Origin: S015-6 sp964384945 | GTDB taxonomy: Bacteria > Desulfobacterota > DSWW01 | Reading direction: 5' to 3' | Length of the DNA stretch: 64,000 bases | NCBI GenBank assembly: GCA_964384945.1 | Contig: CAYLMK010000013.1 | Location: forward strand, 1 to 64,000 | Shown: piece after piece, positions 9,002 through 18,330 of the stretch | Layout: each line of letters begins with the position of its first letter | How positions within the stretch are numbered: position 1 is the stretch's first letter | The notes under the pieces: generated by a model | Seen by the model: only the letters and a program-made list of their open reading frames with translations | The model's database searches: none | What the model was told of the DNA's origin: nothing | Program-made: the position numbers and the translations under genes

Positions 9002-10054
9002 ATGACCCATGCGCTTTTCTTCCTGGCGGTCGGTGGCATCCTGCTGTGGATGATGTTCTGGGGCTTTCGCACCCTTCCGCGGGAAGGCTGGCAGATTCTC
9101 GCCGCCGTTCCTTGGAAGAAGGATGGGAGCGGCTGCTGGAAGGGCATCAACCTGACCTACTACGGTCTCTTCACGGCCAACGCGAACGTTTTCGGCATCG
9201 GGCTCACGTTCGTGCTTCTTCGATCCCTCTCGATCCCGTTTTCGGCCATCTTCCCGCTTGTCGTCTCCCTGCTCCTCCTGTGCATTCCAGCATCCAAGAT
9301 CATCGCCCGCATCGTCGAAAGGAAGGCCCACGGATTCACCATCGGCGGGGCCTCTTTTGTCGGCATTCTGGCCGCGCCATGGGTCGTCCAGGAGATCGAG
9401 GCGGCCCTCGGCCCGAGGATCGGTCTCGAGATGGAGGGGATGGCCGTCCTGGCCGCGCTCTCGATCGCTTACGCCTTCGGCGAGGGCCTCGGCCGGCTGG
9501 CCTGCATCAGCTTCGGTTGCTGTTACGGAAAGCGCCTGCGCGATTGCCACCCTGCGGTGCAGCGGCTGTTTTCGAGGTTCTGCTTCGTCTTCTCCGGCGA
9601 AACGAAGAAGCTCGCTTACGCGCACGGCCTGGCCGGCGAGAAGCTTGTCCCCATCCAGGCCCTGACGTGCCTGCTCTGCACCGGAGTGGGGGGGATCGGC
9701 ATCCTGCTCTTCCTGCACGGCATGTTCGTCGCGGCATTCCTTGCGACCATGCCGACCACCCTCGGATGGCGGATCGTCTCGGAGTTCTGCCGCGCCGACT
9801 ATCGGGGCGGCGGAAGGCTTTCCGCGTATCAGATCCTCTCGGCCATCGCATTCGTCTACTCGTTTGCGCTTCCCTTCGTCTTTCCGGTCTCCCGGTCCAT
9901 GCTGCCGGACGTCGGCCTGGGCCTGCGAGCGCTCTGGAGCCCGGGCATGCTGGTCTTCCTGCAGCTTCTGTGGCTGGCCATGTTCCTGCTGACCGGCAGG
10001 AGCATGGTCACAGGCTCCACCCTGTCCTTTCACGTGATCCGGGAGAGGGTCTGA
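9002..10054 (+). CDS. Prolipoprotein diacylglyceryl transferase (Lgt)-like membrane protein
   Basis: This is a 350-aa polytopic membrane protein with about seven to eight hydrophobic spans. Two segments match the Lgt family: GEGLGRLACISFGCCYGKRL (compare GRIGNxxxGCCYG) and, later, VSEFCRADYRGGGRLSAYQ (compare the EFFR region and following GxxSxxQ). Lgt moves a diacylglyceryl group from phosphatidylglycerol to the lipobox cysteine of lipoproteins. This copy is longer than usual and divergent, with a roughly 60-residue insertion between the two motifs. It sits directly behind a phosphatidylserine-decarboxylase-family gene, so a specialised lipid transfer is possible. An AGGAGG ribosome site precedes the ATG. 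Its TGA overlaps a possible start (10054) of the phoH frame. Confidence 0.75.
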   Translation: MTHALFFLAVGGILLWMMFWGFRTLPREGWQILAAVPWKKDGSGCWKGINLTYYGLFTANANVFGIGLTFVLLRSLSIPFSAIFPLVVSLLLLCIPASKIIARIVERKAHGFTIGGASFVGILAAPWVVQEIEAALGPRIGLEMEGMAVLAALSIAYAFGEGLGRLACISFGCCYGKRLRDCHPAVQRLFSRFCFVFSGETKKLAYAHGLAGEKLVPIQALTCLLCTGVGGIGILLFLHGMFVAAFLATMPTTLGWRIVSEFCRADYRGGGRLSAYQILSAIAFVYSFALPFVFPVSRSMLPDVGLGLRALWSPGMLVFLQLLWLAMFLLTGRSMVTGSTLSFHVIRERV

Positions 10055-10149
10055 TGCAGCCGGAAGCCCGGCTGCGCGCGATCCCCGGCGCCGGCCGCAC
10101 GGCCCCCGCGCGCCTTTCGCTCGAACCGACTGATACGGAGCCGGCCCGC

Positions 10150-11481
10150 ATGCCTCGAACGCACAAGAAGCTCTTTGTCCTCGACACGAACGTGATCCTG
10201 CACGACAGCTCCTGTGTATACCGCTATCCGGAAGACGACATCGTCGTGCCGATTACGGTCCTGGAGGAACTCGACGGGTTCAAGAAGGGGAACGAGACCC
10301 TGAGTTTCCACGCCCGGGAGTTCGTCCGGGCCCTGGATGCGCTCCGGGCCGAAAAGCTCTTCGACGGCGGCGTGAAGATCGGCCCGAAAGGGGGTCGGAT
10401 CCTCGTCAGGCTGGAGAGCGAGTTTCACCCGGATCTCGCGTTCAACTACTCCGGCCAGAAACCGGACCATCGCATCCTGAACACCGCCTACCAGCTCGCC
10501 AAGGCCTTCCCCCGCAGAAAGGTGATCCTGGTGAGCAAGGACGTCAACCTGCGGATGAAGGCCAGGTCGGTAGGGCTGCAGGCCCAGGACTACACCCCCG
10601 ACCACGTAAAGGACATCTCCGCAGTGTCCAGGGGTCGCCGTGTCCGGGAGAACGTGCCGGCCGACGTGATCGAGGGGATCCATCGGGCGCCCTTCGAGAT
10701 CGAGGCATCGGCACTGTCGGACGGCGAGGAGCTGCCTGCGAACGAATACCTTATCCTGCGGAACGGAAAGAAGTCCGCCCTCGCAACGTATGACCCTTTT
10801 CTGGAAAGGATCCGCAGGGTGGACAAGCTGCCCGCGTACGGGATTACGCCCCGCAATGCGGAGCAGACCTTCGCCCTGGATGCCCTTCGAAACGAGAAGA
10901 TCCAGCTCGTCACGCTTTCGGGCAAGGCGGGGACGGGCAAGACCCTGCTGGCCCTGGCGGCGGCCCTCGAAACGAAGAAGCAATATCGTCAGATCTTCGT
11001 CGCACGGCCGATCGTTCCGTTGAGCAACAAGGACGTGGGTTACCTCCCGGGGGATCTCCAGACCAAGCTCGACCCGTACATGCAGCCTCTGTACGACAAC
11101 CTCGGCGTTATCCAGAACGGCTTCCCTGAATCCGAGGCCAAGCACCGGCGCATTCGGGAATTGCTCGATGATGGCAAGCTCGTGATCGCCCCCCTGTCCT
11201 ACATCCGCGGGCGAAGCCTGGTACGCATCTTTTTCATTGTCGACGAGGCGCAGAACCTGACGCCTCACGAGGTGAAGACGATCATTACGCGGGCCGGGGA
11301 GGGAACCAAAATGGTCTTCACCGGAGACATCTTCCAGATCGACCACCCCTACCTGGACCGGCATTCGAACGGCCTCAGTTACCTGATCGAGAAGATGCAG
11401 GGGCAGAAGATCCACGCGCACGTGAACCTGGAGAAAGGCGAGCGGTCCGAGCTGGCGGACCTTGCAAGCAACCTGCTGTGA
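10150..11481 (+). CDS. phoH: PhoH family protein (PIN domain plus PhoH ATPase)
   Basis: The 443-aa protein begins with a PIN nuclease-like domain (KLFVLDTNVILHD, with HRILNTA and VILVSKDVNLRMKA; about residues 1-150). After a linker comes the PhoH P-loop ATPase (about 240-443), with Walker A GKAGTGKT, ARPIVPLSNKDVGYLPGD, Walker B IFFIVDEAQN and sensor VFTGDIFQID. PIN-PhoH (PhoH2/YlaK-type) proteins are toxin-like RNases with helicase activity. The ATG at 10150 fits the family N terminus. An alternative in-frame ATG at 10054, with GGGAGAGGG before it and overlapping the upstream stop as TGATG, would add 32 low-complexity residues and suggests translational coupling to the Lgt-like gene. Confidence 0.9.
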   Translation: MPRTHKKLFVLDTNVILHDSSCVYRYPEDDIVVPITVLEELDGFKKGNETLSFHAREFVRALDALRAEKLFDGGVKIGPKGGRILVRLESEFHPDLAFNYSGQKPDHRILNTAYQLAKAFPRRKVILVSKDVNLRMKARSVGLQAQDYTPDHVKDISAVSRGRRVRENVPADVIEGIHRAPFEIEASALSDGEELPANEYLILRNGKKSALATYDPFLERIRRVDKLPAYGITPRNAEQTFALDALRNEKIQLVTLSGKAGTGKTLLALAAALETKKQYRQIFVARPIVPLSNKDVGYLPGDLQTKLDPYMQPLYDNLGVIQNGFPESEAKHRRIRELLDDGKLVIAPLSYIRGRSLVRIFFIVDEAQNLTPHEVKTIITRAGEGTKMVFTGDIFQIDHPYLDRHSNGLSYLIEKMQGQKIHAHVNLEKGERSELADLASNLL

Positions 11482-11519
11482 TGGGCGCCGGGGTGCCGTC
11501 GCGGGAGACGGCGGGCGTC

Positions 11520-13271
11520 TTATGCGGGCAGGGGGGCGGGGGGCGAGAAGAGGAACCCCTGGCCGAGACGGGCGCCGTTCCTCCGCAGGTACTCCCTCTC
11601 CTGTTCCGACTCGACGCCCTCGGGAATGATCTCGATAGCCTGCCGGGAGGAGAAGGCGCGGAACTGGCGGAAGATCCGCTGCTTGGAGGCGTCGGTGTGG
11701 ATGCCCCGGGTGACGGTGATGTCCGTCTTGATGTAGTCCGGCTCGAGCTCCAGGATCGTCCTCAGGCTCAGGGTGCCTGCGCGCGCATCGTCGACGGCCA
11801 GGCTGTAGCCCCTCGTCCTGAAATAGGCGGCGGCCTCCCGGAAACGGGCATACTCCCGGATCCTCCTCTTGCGGGTGACCTCCAGGACGACCCTGTCCGG
11901 TGCGAGGTCTGCGCCGGCCCGTTCACAGAACTCCCGGAACATGGGGTTCGTGAAGCTGGTCGGGCTCACGTTGAAGAAAACCTTCTTCGAGACCGGGATC
12001 TGCGCGGCCAGCTTCTGAAGCTTTCTCAGGCAGATCAGATCCAGAACCAGTTCCATGTCCAGCTTGCGGGCCAGGCTGAAGAGGATCACGGGGCTCTCGA
12101 AGTAGGTCTCCAGGGGGCCCCGCACGAGGGCTTCGTAGCCGAAGGCGTATCCCGTATCCATGTGTACGATGGGCTGGAAGTGGATCGAAAGGGACTGCGC
12201 CTGCACGATTTCCCGGAAGCGCCGGAAATGCTCCGAGAGCGCGTGAGTCGGCCCGGCCTGCGAGAAAGCCTTTGCGCGGGCCGATCCGGAAAGGGTGGAA
12301 CGGATGCCCTTGTCCGCTCCCGCGGGGAAGATCGAGGTTCGCCGCCTCTCCATGACCCAGAGGCTTCTTTGTTCCTTCTTGGCGAGTTCGAGCAGCTCCG
12401 TGCCCTGTTCGACGACCCGGGCCACGTGGGCGGGGCGACCCGCCTCGTGCGTGATGACTGCGATGGAAAGGAAGATCCTCCCGTGAGGCGTTTCCTTCCC
12501 GTCCCGCCCTCGGGTCAGGACGTAGCCCCTCTGCATGTCCGAGGCCTCATAGAAATCCGCAACGGATTCCTCGAATCGCTCCACGATCCTCGAGCAGACC
12601 TCTTCCGCCCGGCCGGGGTCCGTCACGAGCACGAAGTCGTCCGCACCCAGGTGCCCGAAGAAATCCAGATAACGGTTGCCTTCCTGGAGAACCTCCACGG
12701 CCTGCCTCGAGAGATTCCTGAGAAGATCGTCGCCGCGGGCATACCCGTATCGCTGGTTGAAGTGCCGGAACCCGTGGATGTCCAGGAAACAGATGGCGAA
12801 GGGACGGCCCTTCTCCAGGGTTTCCTGCAGCTTGCGGTACACGGCGTCATAGCCGGGCAGGCCTGTCACAGGGTGGCAGTTGAAGCCCGTGGTTCCCTGG
12901 CGCAGAATCTGCCGGATCCTCCCGTCCAGCTCTACGATCGAAACCGGTTTGTACAGGTAGTCGTCCGCGCCGGACTCCCTGGCGGCCAGTTCTCTCTCCA
13001 GCAGGGGCTCGAAGTCGATCAGGATGACGGGGATGTGGCGGAGAACGATGTCGTTCTTCAGCTCGGCGCAGAGCAAGAGGCCGTCCATGTCCGGCAGCGT
13101 TCTGGCCAGGAGAATCACGTCCGGGGAGCCTTGATAGATCCTCTCCATGCCGTCCCGCGCGCTTTGTGCGTGGGACACGCGGTATTCGCTCTTGATCAAC
13201 GGGTCGAGGAGGGTTTGCCTGGATGCCGGGTCGCTGTCGATCAGGAGAACGTGCACATTCTTCGGAACCAT
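11520..13271 (-). CDS. Response-regulator-like GGDEF-EAL protein with degenerate REC and GGDEF domains
   Basis: The 583-aa protein has three parts. The REC domain (about 1-120) keeps the acidic pair (IDSD, residues 12-14) and the lysine (YKPV), but the phospho-acceptor position is Ala56 (LLARTLPDMDG). The GGDEF domain (about 130-300) has its signature changed to GADDF, so cyclic-di-GMP synthesis is unlikely. The EAL domain (about 340-580) retains YEALVRG, FFNVSP, VLEVTR, VDDAR, YIKTD and IPEGVES, although the DDFGTG loop reads DDARAG. It is therefore best read as a cyclic-di-GMP phosphodiesterase or receptor not driven by phosphorylation. It is convergent with phoH (38-base gap). An AT-rich stretch (about 13290-13370) lies upstream and probably holds the promoter. 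Confidence 0.88.
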   Translation of the reverse strand: MVPKNVHVLLIDSDPASRQTLLDPLIKSEYRVSHAQSARDGMERIYQGSPDVILLARTLPDMDGLLLCAELKNDIVLRHIPVILIDFEPLLERELAARESGADDYLYKPVSIVELDGRIRQILRQGTTGFNCHPVTGLPGYDAVYRKLQETLEKGRPFAICFLDIHGFRHFNQRYGYARGDDLLRNLSRQAVEVLQEGNRYLDFFGHLGADDFVLVTDPGRAEEVCSRIVERFEESVADFYEASDMQRGYVLTRGRDGKETPHGRIFLSIAVITHEAGRPAHVARVVEQGTELLELAKKEQRSLWVMERRRTSIFPAGADKGIRSTLSGSARAKAFSQAGPTHALSEHFRRFREIVQAQSLSIHFQPIVHMDTGYAFGYEALVRGPLETYFESPVILFSLARKLDMELVLDLICLRKLQKLAAQIPVSKKVFFNVSPTSFTNPMFREFCERAGADLAPDRVVLEVTRKRRIREYARFREAAAYFRTRGYSLAVDDARAGTLSLRTILELEPDYIKTDITVTRGIHTDASKQRIFRQFRAFSSRQAIEIIPEGVESEQEREYLRRNGARLGQGFLFSPPAPLPA

Positions 13272-13504
13272 GCGTGACCGGAAAGGAATCGTTTTGCTTT
13301 AGGGGTAAATATTTTATTAAAAAAAACAGATGTTCTAATATTACTGATGAAGAATTGATTTTTAAAACATGAGTATCGAGTGTCTGAACCCCTACCACAG
13401 AGCAGGTCCCCTGTCAACGAAAAAGGGAAAAAAGAGGGCAAGCACACGAAAGACGACGGGCGAGAGGGGCGGAGCACCGTGGGCCCGTCTTCCGTACGGG
13501 AGGG

Positions 13505-14497
13505 TCAGATCCTTCTCGACCGGATGTCTTCTTCGGTGCAGGCCGTCGCCCGGAACGTCTCGTTGCGTTCTCCGTCGGTGCAGGCGACCTCAGCCGGGTG
13601 GCCCGGCGTGGCGTCGCTGTAACGCACGGCAAGTTGGGCGGCAAACAGGAGTGCTTCCGGCGAGGGGGGCGAAGGGGAGCCGGGCACGAGGACCGTGGGA
13701 CCCGGATGGCCTTGCACCCAGAGCCGGAAATCGCCCTTCTCCCAGAGGCCATCGAGGCGTTCGTTTTCCGCCTCCCTCCTGCCCACGATCACCTTGCATC
13801 CTTCCGACCAGCGGAAGTGCCGGCCCAGCTTGAGCAGCTCCAGGTCCCGGCGTCTCGGTTCCGGCGTCTCCCGCAGCAGTTCCTTCAGGCGCCTGGAGAA
13901 GTTGGGCTCGGTGAGCAGGCAGCCGCCGGCGGGCTTCGGATATTCGGAGAGCCCGAAACGGGCCGCCAGTTCGATCTGGCGCCTTCTGGAGCGGCCTTGA
14001 ATGTCCTCCAGGAGCGATCGATCCACCCATCCCTCTCGTTCCGGGCGCGTCTCCTCCAGGAGCTTTGCGCTCAGGGGCCTGACGATGAGGTCCTCAGATC
14101 CGGAAAGGTGAGCCACGGCGCGCAGGGCGCCCCGGGTCTGGCTGAAGGGCCGTTCCCCCAGTACTTCGCCCGAGAACAGGAATCGGGCCCCATGGTCGGA
14201 CAGCTTCTGCCCGGCCAGTCGGAACATGAGCCCGTGGCAGTCGATGCATGGATTCATGTTCTTTCCGAACCCGTACCGGGGGGCCTTCAGGAGCTCCATG
14301 TAGCGTTCGGTGATCTCCCAGACTTCGATCCGGATTCCCAAGGCCCGGCCGGACTTCAGGGCCTGTTCCGGCCCGAAGAAGGGGGTGGCGAATGCGTACC
14401 CGATCACCTCGATGTCCTGCTCCTGGAGGAGCCTGGCCGCCAGCATGCTGTCGAGCCCTCCGGAAAAAAGCCCGATGGCCCTGACCTTCGCGCCCAT
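13505..14497 (-). CDS. PP-loop ATPase, tRNA sulfurtransferase/thiouridylase-like
   Basis: This 330-aa protein begins with the PP-loop GLFSGGLDSMLAARLL, the ATP-binding motif of enzymes that adenylate tRNA bases before sulfur transfer (ThiI, MnmA and relatives). MNPCIDCHGLMF (about residue 80) resembles the CxxC-type region of this group, and FSGEVLGERPFSQTRGAL and PAGGCLLTEPNFSRRLKELL follow. Stand-alone proteins of this layout in anaerobic bacteria are often annotated as tRNA 4-thiouridine synthase-like. The exact tRNA position is unknown. The ATG at 14497 places the PP-loop at the normal distance and is preceded by a purine-rich AGGAAGGGA stretch. It is divergent from the dipeptidase gene at 14777. 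Confidence 0.8.
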   Translation of the reverse strand: MGAKVRAIGLFSGGLDSMLAARLLQEQDIEVIGYAFATPFFGPEQALKSGRALGIRIEVWEITERYMELLKAPRYGFGKNMNPCIDCHGLMFRLAGQKLSDHGARFLFSGEVLGERPFSQTRGALRAVAHLSGSEDLIVRPLSAKLLEETRPEREGWVDRSLLEDIQGRSRRRQIELAARFGLSEYPKPAGGCLLTEPNFSRRLKELLRETPEPRRRDLELLKLGRHFRWSEGCKVIVGRREAENERLDGLWEKGDFRLWVQGHPGPTVLVPGSPSPPSPEALLFAAQLAVRYSDATPGHPAEVACTDGERNETFRATACTEEDIRSRRI

Positions 14498-14776
14498 TCC
14501 CCTGGATCCCTTCCTTTCCGCCCGTCTGCTGAAGGCCGCCCCATGTCCGGCCCTTGCGCCTTCTCTCTTTCCCTTCTCTTGGATGCCCCTTGTAGCAAAA
14601 CTTCTCGCAAAACAGAAGGCGCATCGGGCCGGATCCGGCGGGATGCCTGGATTCCGGGGGCGAAAGAGAATAGGGTGGGTGCTCAACCGGGTAGTCAGGG
14701 GTGCCTCGAACCGGGAGCGCGCTTCCGGGGAGGACCCCGCGCGAGGGTCTTCGCTCACCTCTTGGGAGGTCGAAGC

Positions 14777-15811
14777 ATGGCAGGGGACGTGATACCCGCT
14801 CCGAGCCAGGAGGCGGTGGCGCTGCACAGGGAGGCATACGTAATCGACCTGCATGTCGATACCCTGTTGTGGCAGAGGACCCTCGGCTATGATCCCGCTC
14901 GCAGGCACAGGCCCAGGGTGCCCTACTCGCCCTTCTTCAATCACGCCGACCTGCCGCGCATGATCGAGGGGGCCATCGACGGCGTCGGACTGGGGGTGGT
15001 CCAGTTCCCTTTCCCGCCAGGGGCCGCCCGTCGCGCCCGGATCGTCTCGGGCACGGTCTCCAACCTGCTGAATCTGGCCCATCGCACAGGCCGGGTCCGC
15101 CTGGTCCGGAGGGCGGCGGATTTCCTGGAGGCAAGGGAGTCCGGACAGGTTGCGGCGTTCCTGGGGATCGAAGGGGCGCACGCCCTTTGCGGCCGATTGG
15201 ACCTGCTGGATCTGTACCATCGATGGGGGATACGTTACCTCACCCTGGCGCACTTCTCGGCGAACGAGGCCGCGGTTCCTGCCTGGGGATGGGGCGACAA
15301 GAGGGGGCGCGGCCTGACCGCCTTCGGGGTCGAGCTGATCGAGCGGATGAACGCCCTGGGCATGGTGATCGATCTGGCCCATGTGCGTCGCGACGGATTC
15401 CTGGAGGCAGCCAGGAGGAGCCGCTTTCCCGTCATCGTCTCGCACACGGGCGTGACCGGGGCTTACCCGCACTGGCGGAACATCGATGACGGGCAACTGA
15501 AGGCGGTGGCCGATACCGGGGGTGTGGTGGGGGTGATCTACAGCCCGGACTATCTCACGGGCCGGCTGCGCGCGCCCGTGGACGCCGTGGTGGACCACCT
15601 CGAGCACATCTGCAGGACCGTCGGCTGGCAACACGCCGCCCTGGGAAGCGACATGGACGGAACGATCCCCTCCCTTCCGCAGGGAATCCGGGACATCACG
15701 GACACGGTCCGGGTCACCGACTGCATGTTTCGACGGGGCTTCCCTCCCGAGGCGATCCGGGGAATTCTGGGCGCCAACAGCCTGCGGGTGTTCTCGGCCG
15801 TCTTCCCATAG
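14777..15811 (+). CDS. Membrane dipeptidase (peptidase M19 / renal dipeptidase family)
   Basis: This 344-aa zinc amidohydrolase-fold enzyme cleaves dipeptides, including D-amino-acid-containing ones in related bacteria. Metal ligands are visible in DLHVDTLLW near the N terminus, in FLGIEGAHAL (the bridging Glu region), in GMVIDLAHV and VIVSHTGVTGAYPHWRN (His ligands), and the C-terminal ALGSDMDGTI. The length matches the family. There is no signal peptide, so it is probably cytoplasmic. GGGAGG lies 7 bases before the ATG at 14777. Confidence 0.92.
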   Translation: MAGDVIPAPSQEAVALHREAYVIDLHVDTLLWQRTLGYDPARRHRPRVPYSPFFNHADLPRMIEGAIDGVGLGVVQFPFPPGAARRARIVSGTVSNLLNLAHRTGRVRLVRRAADFLEARESGQVAAFLGIEGAHALCGRLDLLDLYHRWGIRYLTLAHFSANEAAVPAWGWGDKRGRGLTAFGVELIERMNALGMVIDLAHVRRDGFLEAARRSRFPVIVSHTGVTGAYPHWRNIDDGQLKAVADTGGVVGVIYSPDYLTGRLRAPVDAVVDHLEHICRTVGWQHAALGSDMDGTIPSLPQGIRDITDTVRVTDCMFRRGFPPEAIRGILGANSLRVFSAVFP

Positions 15812-15903
15812 AATACCTTGCGCGGCGCCCGCCGGGGTGTCGAACGCCTCATTTCCTCGCGGACCTCTTGGGGTCTGCCCTCGACCCCGAAGAAGGATGT
15901 TCG

Positions 15904-15932
15904 TTGACATTTGGAACGGGTTGTTTTACTTT
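15904..15932 (+). promoter_or_regulatory. Sigma-70-type promoter for the 7TM-HD gene
   Basis: A perfect TTGACA (15904-15909) is followed after 17 bases by TACTTT (15927-15932), within an AT-rich island that stands out in this GC-rich DNA. If used, transcription starts near 15940. This excludes the upstream starts at 15837 and 15897 and favours the GTG at 16017. Confidence 0.6.
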
Positions 15933-16016
15933 ATTATTTTGAATCCTTACGACGGCTGGCGAACCATCTCTACTCGGATCTCTGCGAGTATTCCAACCCC
16001 GCTGCCGGAGTCGAGC

Positions 16017-18224
16017 GTGTCCCCCCAGAAGGCCAAGATTCGAGACGCGATCGAGGACTCGCCTGTTCGCACGCGCGCAGGGACCAGGGCAATCCGTTGG
16101 CTGCCCGGGTTTCTGGTTCTCCTTCTGGCCGTTTTCATGACCTTCTTCGAGCAGTACTTCCTTCCGGTTCGGATTCCCCGGGAGGGAGAACGGTCCCCTC
16201 AGGCCGTGCGCGCGCCCTATGCCTTTGTCTTCGACGAGAAGTCGGCCATTCAGGAAATCGTGGAAAAGGAGTTGAGAGAATTCGTCCCGGTTTTCATCTA
16301 CGAGCCGGAGAAATCCAGGCAGATGATGACGCGATGGGAGGAATTCTTCACCGGACTGAATCAGTGCAAGGAAACGGGCTCCGAGAGCCGCAGAAAGGGA
16401 CATGCCTGCCTCGAGGAGATGCTCGGTCCCGGGACAACCTCGGATGCCAGGTCGGAGATCATCGGATACCCACACCTGGAGAAGGTCAAGGGCCTGCTCA
16501 CGACCTCGCTTCGGGAAATCCTCGATGCAGGCATCCTGTCCGACACGGAAGATCTGGGGGGGCACTCTGTTATCCGCCTCCGACCGGCGGGGGAACCCCG
16601 GGTTTCCATGAAGCCGGTTTCCGAGGTGAACCGGCTGTCGGATGCTCGAAGGTTTCTCCAGGAGAGGCTGGAGTTGCTCGATCTCAGCCCGGACCTTCGG
16701 GCCACGCTGTTCAGAAGCCTGGGCGGCATGCTCGAGCCCAATATCGAATACTCGGCCGAGAACCCCGGGCTCCTGGAACGGATTCGTTCACAGAGGTCGG
16801 AAAACAAGGGCATCGTTTACCACAGAGGCGACCTCCTCGTCGCCCGCGGAAAGGTTGTCACGCCGCTGGATGTCTACCGGGTGAGGGATTGCCTGGACAA
16901 GGCGAGGCCGGAGGCTCTCCTGTCGGGTGCGGGGTCGTTTCTGCTCTTCTTCCTGCTCACCCTCATCTTTCTGGTCGTGGCGAGGCGCCGGGCGTGGGAG
17001 GACCGGCCGGAGTCGCAGCATTACCTGCTCCTCTTCTTTGTCATGATCTCGGTGCTGGTGCTCGCCAAGGCGATCTATCTCTTCACCAACCTGGATGGGG
17101 TGGCCATTCCGGTGGCCGCCGGGGGACTGGCGGTGGCCCTGGTGCTCGACCTCCCCGCCGCCCTGATCGTCGCCGGGCTCATGGCCATCTACGCTTCGTT
17201 CCTGACCAGCTTCGACATGGGCCTCTTCCTCTACTACCTGATCGGCGGCATCCTGCTCGTCCTCTGCAAGGCGCGAACGAGCCGGCGGATCGGCCTGTTC
17301 TTCTCCTCCCTTTTCGTGGGTTTGGTCAACGTGGTCCTGCTCTGCTGCGTGATCCTGCTACGCGACGACTTTCCCGACTGCGCTCTGCTGGCCCAACTCG
17401 CGCCCCAGGCCTTTGGGAGCGCGCCCGCGGCATGGCTCGTTGCGTTGCTTCTCACGCCCCTGAGCGAGAAGCTCTTCGGCCTGGCCACCGCCGGTCAGCT
17501 TCGTGACGTGGCTGACCTGAACCACCCCCTGCTGAAGAAGCTCCAGGAGAAGGCGCCGGGTACGTACTTCCACAGCCTCGGGGTCGCCAATCTCGCCTGC
17601 GCGGCGGCAGAGGCCGTGGGCGCGAACGTACACCTGGTCAGGGCCGGTGCGTACTACCATGACGTCGGGAAGATTGTGCAGCCCGAGTACTTCATCGAGA
17701 ACCAGAACAACCGGGAAAACCCGCATGACACGATGAGCGCGAACGATAGCTGTGAGATTCTCAAGTCGCATGTGCGGGGCGGCGTTGAAATCGCGGAACA
17801 GTACCGTTTGCCCAAGAGCGTCATCGACCTCATCGCCGAGCACCATGGGACCACTGTTCTGGAAGTCTTCTTCTCGAAGGCGAAGAAGGAGCGACCGGGG
17901 ATGGATTTCAGCCCTGATTTCTTCCGCTACGCAGGCCCGAAGCCCCGGAGGGTGGAATCGGGAATCCTGATGATCGCCGACGTGGTGGAGGCCGTGGGCA
18001 GGCTTCTGCAGACCACCGATCCGGTCAAGGTGCGGCAGGAGGTTCACGAAGTGGTGGTCAAGAAGTTCCAGGACGGCCAGTTCGACCGGTGCGGGATATC
18101 GACGCAGATGCTGGCGTGTCTCGAGTCCGCGATCGCACAGACCCTTCTTCAGACCCTCCACAAGAGGATCGATTACCCGGCAACGGAACCACGAAAGACA
18201 AGCCGCGTCTCGTCCTTTCCATGA
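16017..18224 (+). CDS. 7TM-HD family phosphodiesterase (PgpH/YqfF-like, probable cyclic-di-AMP hydrolase)
   Basis: This is a 735-aa membrane protein. A first helix (about residues 25-45) anchors an extracytoplasmic 7TMR-HDED domain (about 50-290), then a bundle of about seven helices follows (about 300-490), then a cytoplasmic HD domain (about 510-690). The HD motif is AYYHDVGKI (His548 by this start), with NPHD and the later IAEHHGT completing the metal site. PgpH-type proteins hydrolyse cyclic-di-AMP. The start was chosen from the promoter at 15904 and a GGAG before the GTG at 16017; an ATG at 15897 is in frame but would precede the predicted transcript start. Length and order match the family. 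Confidence 0.85.
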   Translation: MSPQKAKIRDAIEDSPVRTRAGTRAIRWLPGFLVLLLAVFMTFFEQYFLPVRIPREGERSPQAVRAPYAFVFDEKSAIQEIVEKELREFVPVFIYEPEKSRQMMTRWEEFFTGLNQCKETGSESRRKGHACLEEMLGPGTTSDARSEIIGYPHLEKVKGLLTTSLREILDAGILSDTEDLGGHSVIRLRPAGEPRVSMKPVSEVNRLSDARRFLQERLELLDLSPDLRATLFRSLGGMLEPNIEYSAENPGLLERIRSQRSENKGIVYHRGDLLVARGKVVTPLDVYRVRDCLDKARPEALLSGAGSFLLFFLLTLIFLVVARRRAWEDRPESQHYLLLFFVMISVLVLAKAIYLFTNLDGVAIPVAAGGLAVALVLDLPAALIVAGLMAIYASFLTSFDMGLFLYYLIGGILLVLCKARTSRRIGLFFSSLFVGLVNVVLLCCVILLRDDFPDCALLAQLAPQAFGSAPAAWLVALLLTPLSEKLFGLATAGQLRDVADLNHPLLKKLQEKAPGTYFHSLGVANLACAAAEAVGANVHLVRAGAYYHDVGKIVQPEYFIENQNNRENPHDTMSANDSCEILKSHVRGGVEIAEQYRLPKSVIDLIAEHHGTTVLEVFFSKAKKERPGMDFSPDFFRYAGPKPRRVESGILMIADVVEAVGRLLQTTDPVKVRQEVHEVVVKKFQDGQFDRCGISTQMLACLESAIAQTLLQTLHKRIDYPATEPRKTSRVSSFP

Positions 18225-18330
18225 TCGGGTCGAAGGACGAACGGGATTCCAGGAAGGGCCTGGGGTTCGTTTCTTGGGCCGTCACCCCTCGACCTTCGCC
18301 GGGCGGCGCCGGCCGCGCGAGGAGGCAGAG

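Noticed and set aside
8545..10149. In-frame extension of phoH far upstream
   Set aside because: It overlaps the Psd- and Lgt-like genes, has shadow-type composition and is not needed for the PIN domain, which begins at 10150.
15837..16016. Longer N terminus for the 7TM-HD protein (starts at 15837 or 15897)
   Set aside because: A TTGACA-17-TACTTT promoter lies inside or after these starts, and the added residues look like untranslated leader.
18225..18330. TPP riboswitch in front of the ThiC-like fragment
   Set aside because: No CTGAGA or other conserved thi-box elements are present.
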